DNA from: Bacteroidales bacterium | GTDB taxonomy: Bacteria > Bacteroidota > Bacteroidia > Bacteroidales > UBA932 | Reading direction: 5' to 3' | Length of the DNA stretch: 64,000 nt | NCBI GenBank assembly: GCA_017959005.1 | Contig: JAGDBO010000007.1 | Location: 29,604-93,603, forward strand | Shown: positions 63,216 to 64,000 of the stretch, piece by piece | Numbering within the stretch: position 1 is the stretch's first letter | Layout of the letters: each line of letters begins with the position of its first letter | Notes under the pieces: generated by a model | The model's input: only the letters and a program-made list of their open reading frames with translations | Told to the model about the DNA's origin: nothing | Database searches by the model: none | Position numbers and translations under genes: made by a program

Positions 63216-63623
63216 ATGACAAAGATGCTTACCATTTATAAGGGCAACTTAAGAAATGAAGTTACCCATCTACAGTCCGGAACCAAAATCATTACGGACG
63301 CACCTCTGGATAACCACGGCAAAGGAGAGAGTTTCTCCCCTACTGACCTACTGGCCAGTTCATTAAGCTGCTGCATGCTTACTATTATGGGCATCTCTGC
63401 CGCAACTTACGGTTACAACCTTGAGGGCACAGAGGTTGAAACAGAGAAGATTATGGGTACAGACCCAAGAAGGGTCATAGAGATAAAAGTGGACTTCCGC
63501 TTCCCTAAAAACAGCAACTTTACTCCTCAGCAGAAGAGAGTTATAGAGGCTGCTGCAAAGAGTTGCCCTGTCTACCACTCCCTCCACCCAGATATCAAGA
63601 AGACAATAACCTTCAACTGGTAA
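63216..63623 (+). CDS. OsmC family peroxiredoxin-like protein
   Basis: A 135-residue OsmC/Ohr-type protein. The start at 63216, seven bases after the miaB stop, gives MTKMLTIYKGNLRNEVTH. The two redox cysteines are expected in SSLSCCMLTIMG (about 47-58) and AAKSCPVYHSL (about 111-121). It should reduce organic hydroperoxides, and closely spaced genes suggest cotranscription with miaB. The frame also extends back to 63165 inside miaB, but those residues are not part of the family. Confidence 0.88.
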   Translation: MTKMLTIYKGNLRNEVTHLQSGTKIITDAPLDNHGKGESFSPTDLLASSLSCCMLTIMGISAATYGYNLEGTEVETEKIMGTDPRRVIEIKVDFRFPKNSNFTPQQKRVIEAAAKSCPVYHSLHPDIKKTITFNW

Positions 63624-63634
63624 CAATTTTTTAC

Positions 63635-63642
63635 TATATTTG
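63635..63642 (+). promoter_or_regulatory. tRNA-Leu -7 promoter element
   Basis: TATATTTG, 44 bases before the mature tRNA. Upstream there is no clear TTTG at -33 spacing. Confidence 0.5.
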
Positions 63643-63686
63643 CATCCCGATTCGCAGGAAGCACTTAGCTTCCTTCAATCACTGAG

Positions 63687-63770
63687 GCCCGGATGGCGGA
63701 ATTGGTAGACGCGCTGGTCTCAAACACCAGTGGGGTAAAACCTGTGCCGGTTCGATCCCGGCTCCGGGTA
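63687..63770 (+). tRNA. tRNA-Leu (CAA)
   Basis: An 84-base cloverleaf with a long variable arm: acceptor GCCCGGA with TCCGGGT (one G-T pair), anticodon stem CTGGT/ACCAG and loop CTCAAAC giving anticodon CAA. T loop TTCGATC; discriminator A. CCA is not encoded. It reads UUG codons. Confidence 0.95.
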
Positions 63771-63775
63771 CAAGA

Positions 63776-63826
63776 AAGACTTTGTAAGTTGCTGATTTTC
63801 AAGCACCATACAAAGTCTTCTTTTTT
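63776..63826 (+). terminator. tRNA-Leu terminator
   Basis: AAGACTTTGTA and TACAAAGTCTT are a perfect 11-bp stem around a 22-base loop and are followed by C and six T. Confidence 0.85.
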
Positions 63827-63834
63827 ACCCCCCA

Positions 63835-63886
63835 GATTTGGTCACTTTTGGTCACCTTCCCCCGAAATCGGTCACTTTCGTTCACC
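63835..63886. repeat. Imperfect direct repeats with GTCAC core
   Basis: Two copies of a ~22-base unit (63835-63856 and 63864-63886), sharing 14 of 16 bases in the core GTCACTTTtGgTCACC. GTCAC occurs at 63841, 63851 and 63871, and a variant at 63881. The rest of the window to 64000 holds no gene or ORF that I can support. The cluster could be the end of an element integrated beside the tRNA-Leu gene. Confidence 0.4.
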
Positions 63887-64000
63887 CTTTCCGTGTATTA
63901 TTACAACTCACCGAGTCCGGACCTAAGCGATGACCAGTCAATATTATAAATAGTAATTGACAGCTCACGATAGTCCCAGATTCACTTGCTTCCGCCCGAG

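Noticed and set aside
63693-63926. Coding region over tRNA-Leu and downstream
   Set aside because: The frame runs through the tRNA and terminator and ends in the repeats. It resembles no protein.
1-64000. Prophage, insertion sequence, integron or CRISPR array
   Set aside because: No transposase, integrase, phage structural gene, Cas protein or regularly spaced repeat array was found. Only the short repeats at 63835-63886 hint at an element end.

Overview
The window is ordinary chromosomal DNA of a Bacteroidota bacterium, most likely of the order Bacteroidales. The support is gene content (FISUMP, DUF4831, DUF4837, HU-CCDC81 and PG0541-type proteins, an OMPLA with an SPOR protein, a long bS16 and a glycine-lipid acyltransferase pair) and promoters of the Bacteroidota type (TTTG, 19-20 bp, TAnnTTTG) instead of sigma70 boxes. 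Shine-Dalgarno sequences are mostly absent. No transposase, integrase, phage gene or CRISPR array was found, so genus-level placement is not attempted.

Layout. 1-6443: end of a FISUMP surface protein, a LemA/TPM/TPM group, prfB with a programmed +1 frameshift, class I fumarase and an outer-membrane phospholipase A. 6440-12721 (minus): guanine deaminase, a secreted GH84 glycosidase, recX, a patatin-barrel protein and rlmN. 12895-18053 (plus): recA, dnaG, metG. 18127-19288 (minus): rpsF-rpsR-rplI. 19437-25827 (plus): M16 protease, two tandem OmpA-type proteins and a Kdo-kinase-like protein. 25828-30794: an HU-domain membrane protein, tRNA-Asn, a Lys/Ala-rich histone H1-like protein, pepD, a DUF4831 protein and an LpxL-like acyltransferase. 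30911-33551: POT peptide transporter and GT2 glycosyltransferase. 33548-39402 (minus): a tripartite RND efflux operon (tolC-type, adaptor, pump, PG0541-like), with an AraC regulator divergent from it. 40477-42458 (minus): rpsP-rimM and a cyclophilin lipoprotein. 42549-49538 (plus): a second patatin-barrel protein, a flippase, a Dut-MurF fusion and a secreted esterase. 49564-52095 (minus): an orphan secreted protein, a phosphoesterase, def and ruvX. 52121-56093 (plus): an M23-like N-terminal fragment, dxr, rseP and a DUF4837 lipoprotein. 56119-64000: tRNA-Glu/rpsT, radC, upp, rpoN (minus), a glycine-lipid-type acyltransferase pair, an SPOR protein (minus), miaB, osmC, tRNA-Leu and a short repeat-bearing tail.

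Most genes are housekeeping (translation, DNA repair and replication, envelope). Envelope functions recur: lipid acyltransferases and phospholipases, lipid A and lipopolysaccharide modification, peptidoglycan precursor ligation, an oligosaccharide flippase, outer-membrane porin-like proteins and drug efflux. The most unusual items are a single reading frame joining a complete dUTPase to a complete MurF, a perfect 10-bp palindrome over the upp promoter, a palindrome in front of recA, and an M23-type membrane anchor that has lost its peptidase domain.
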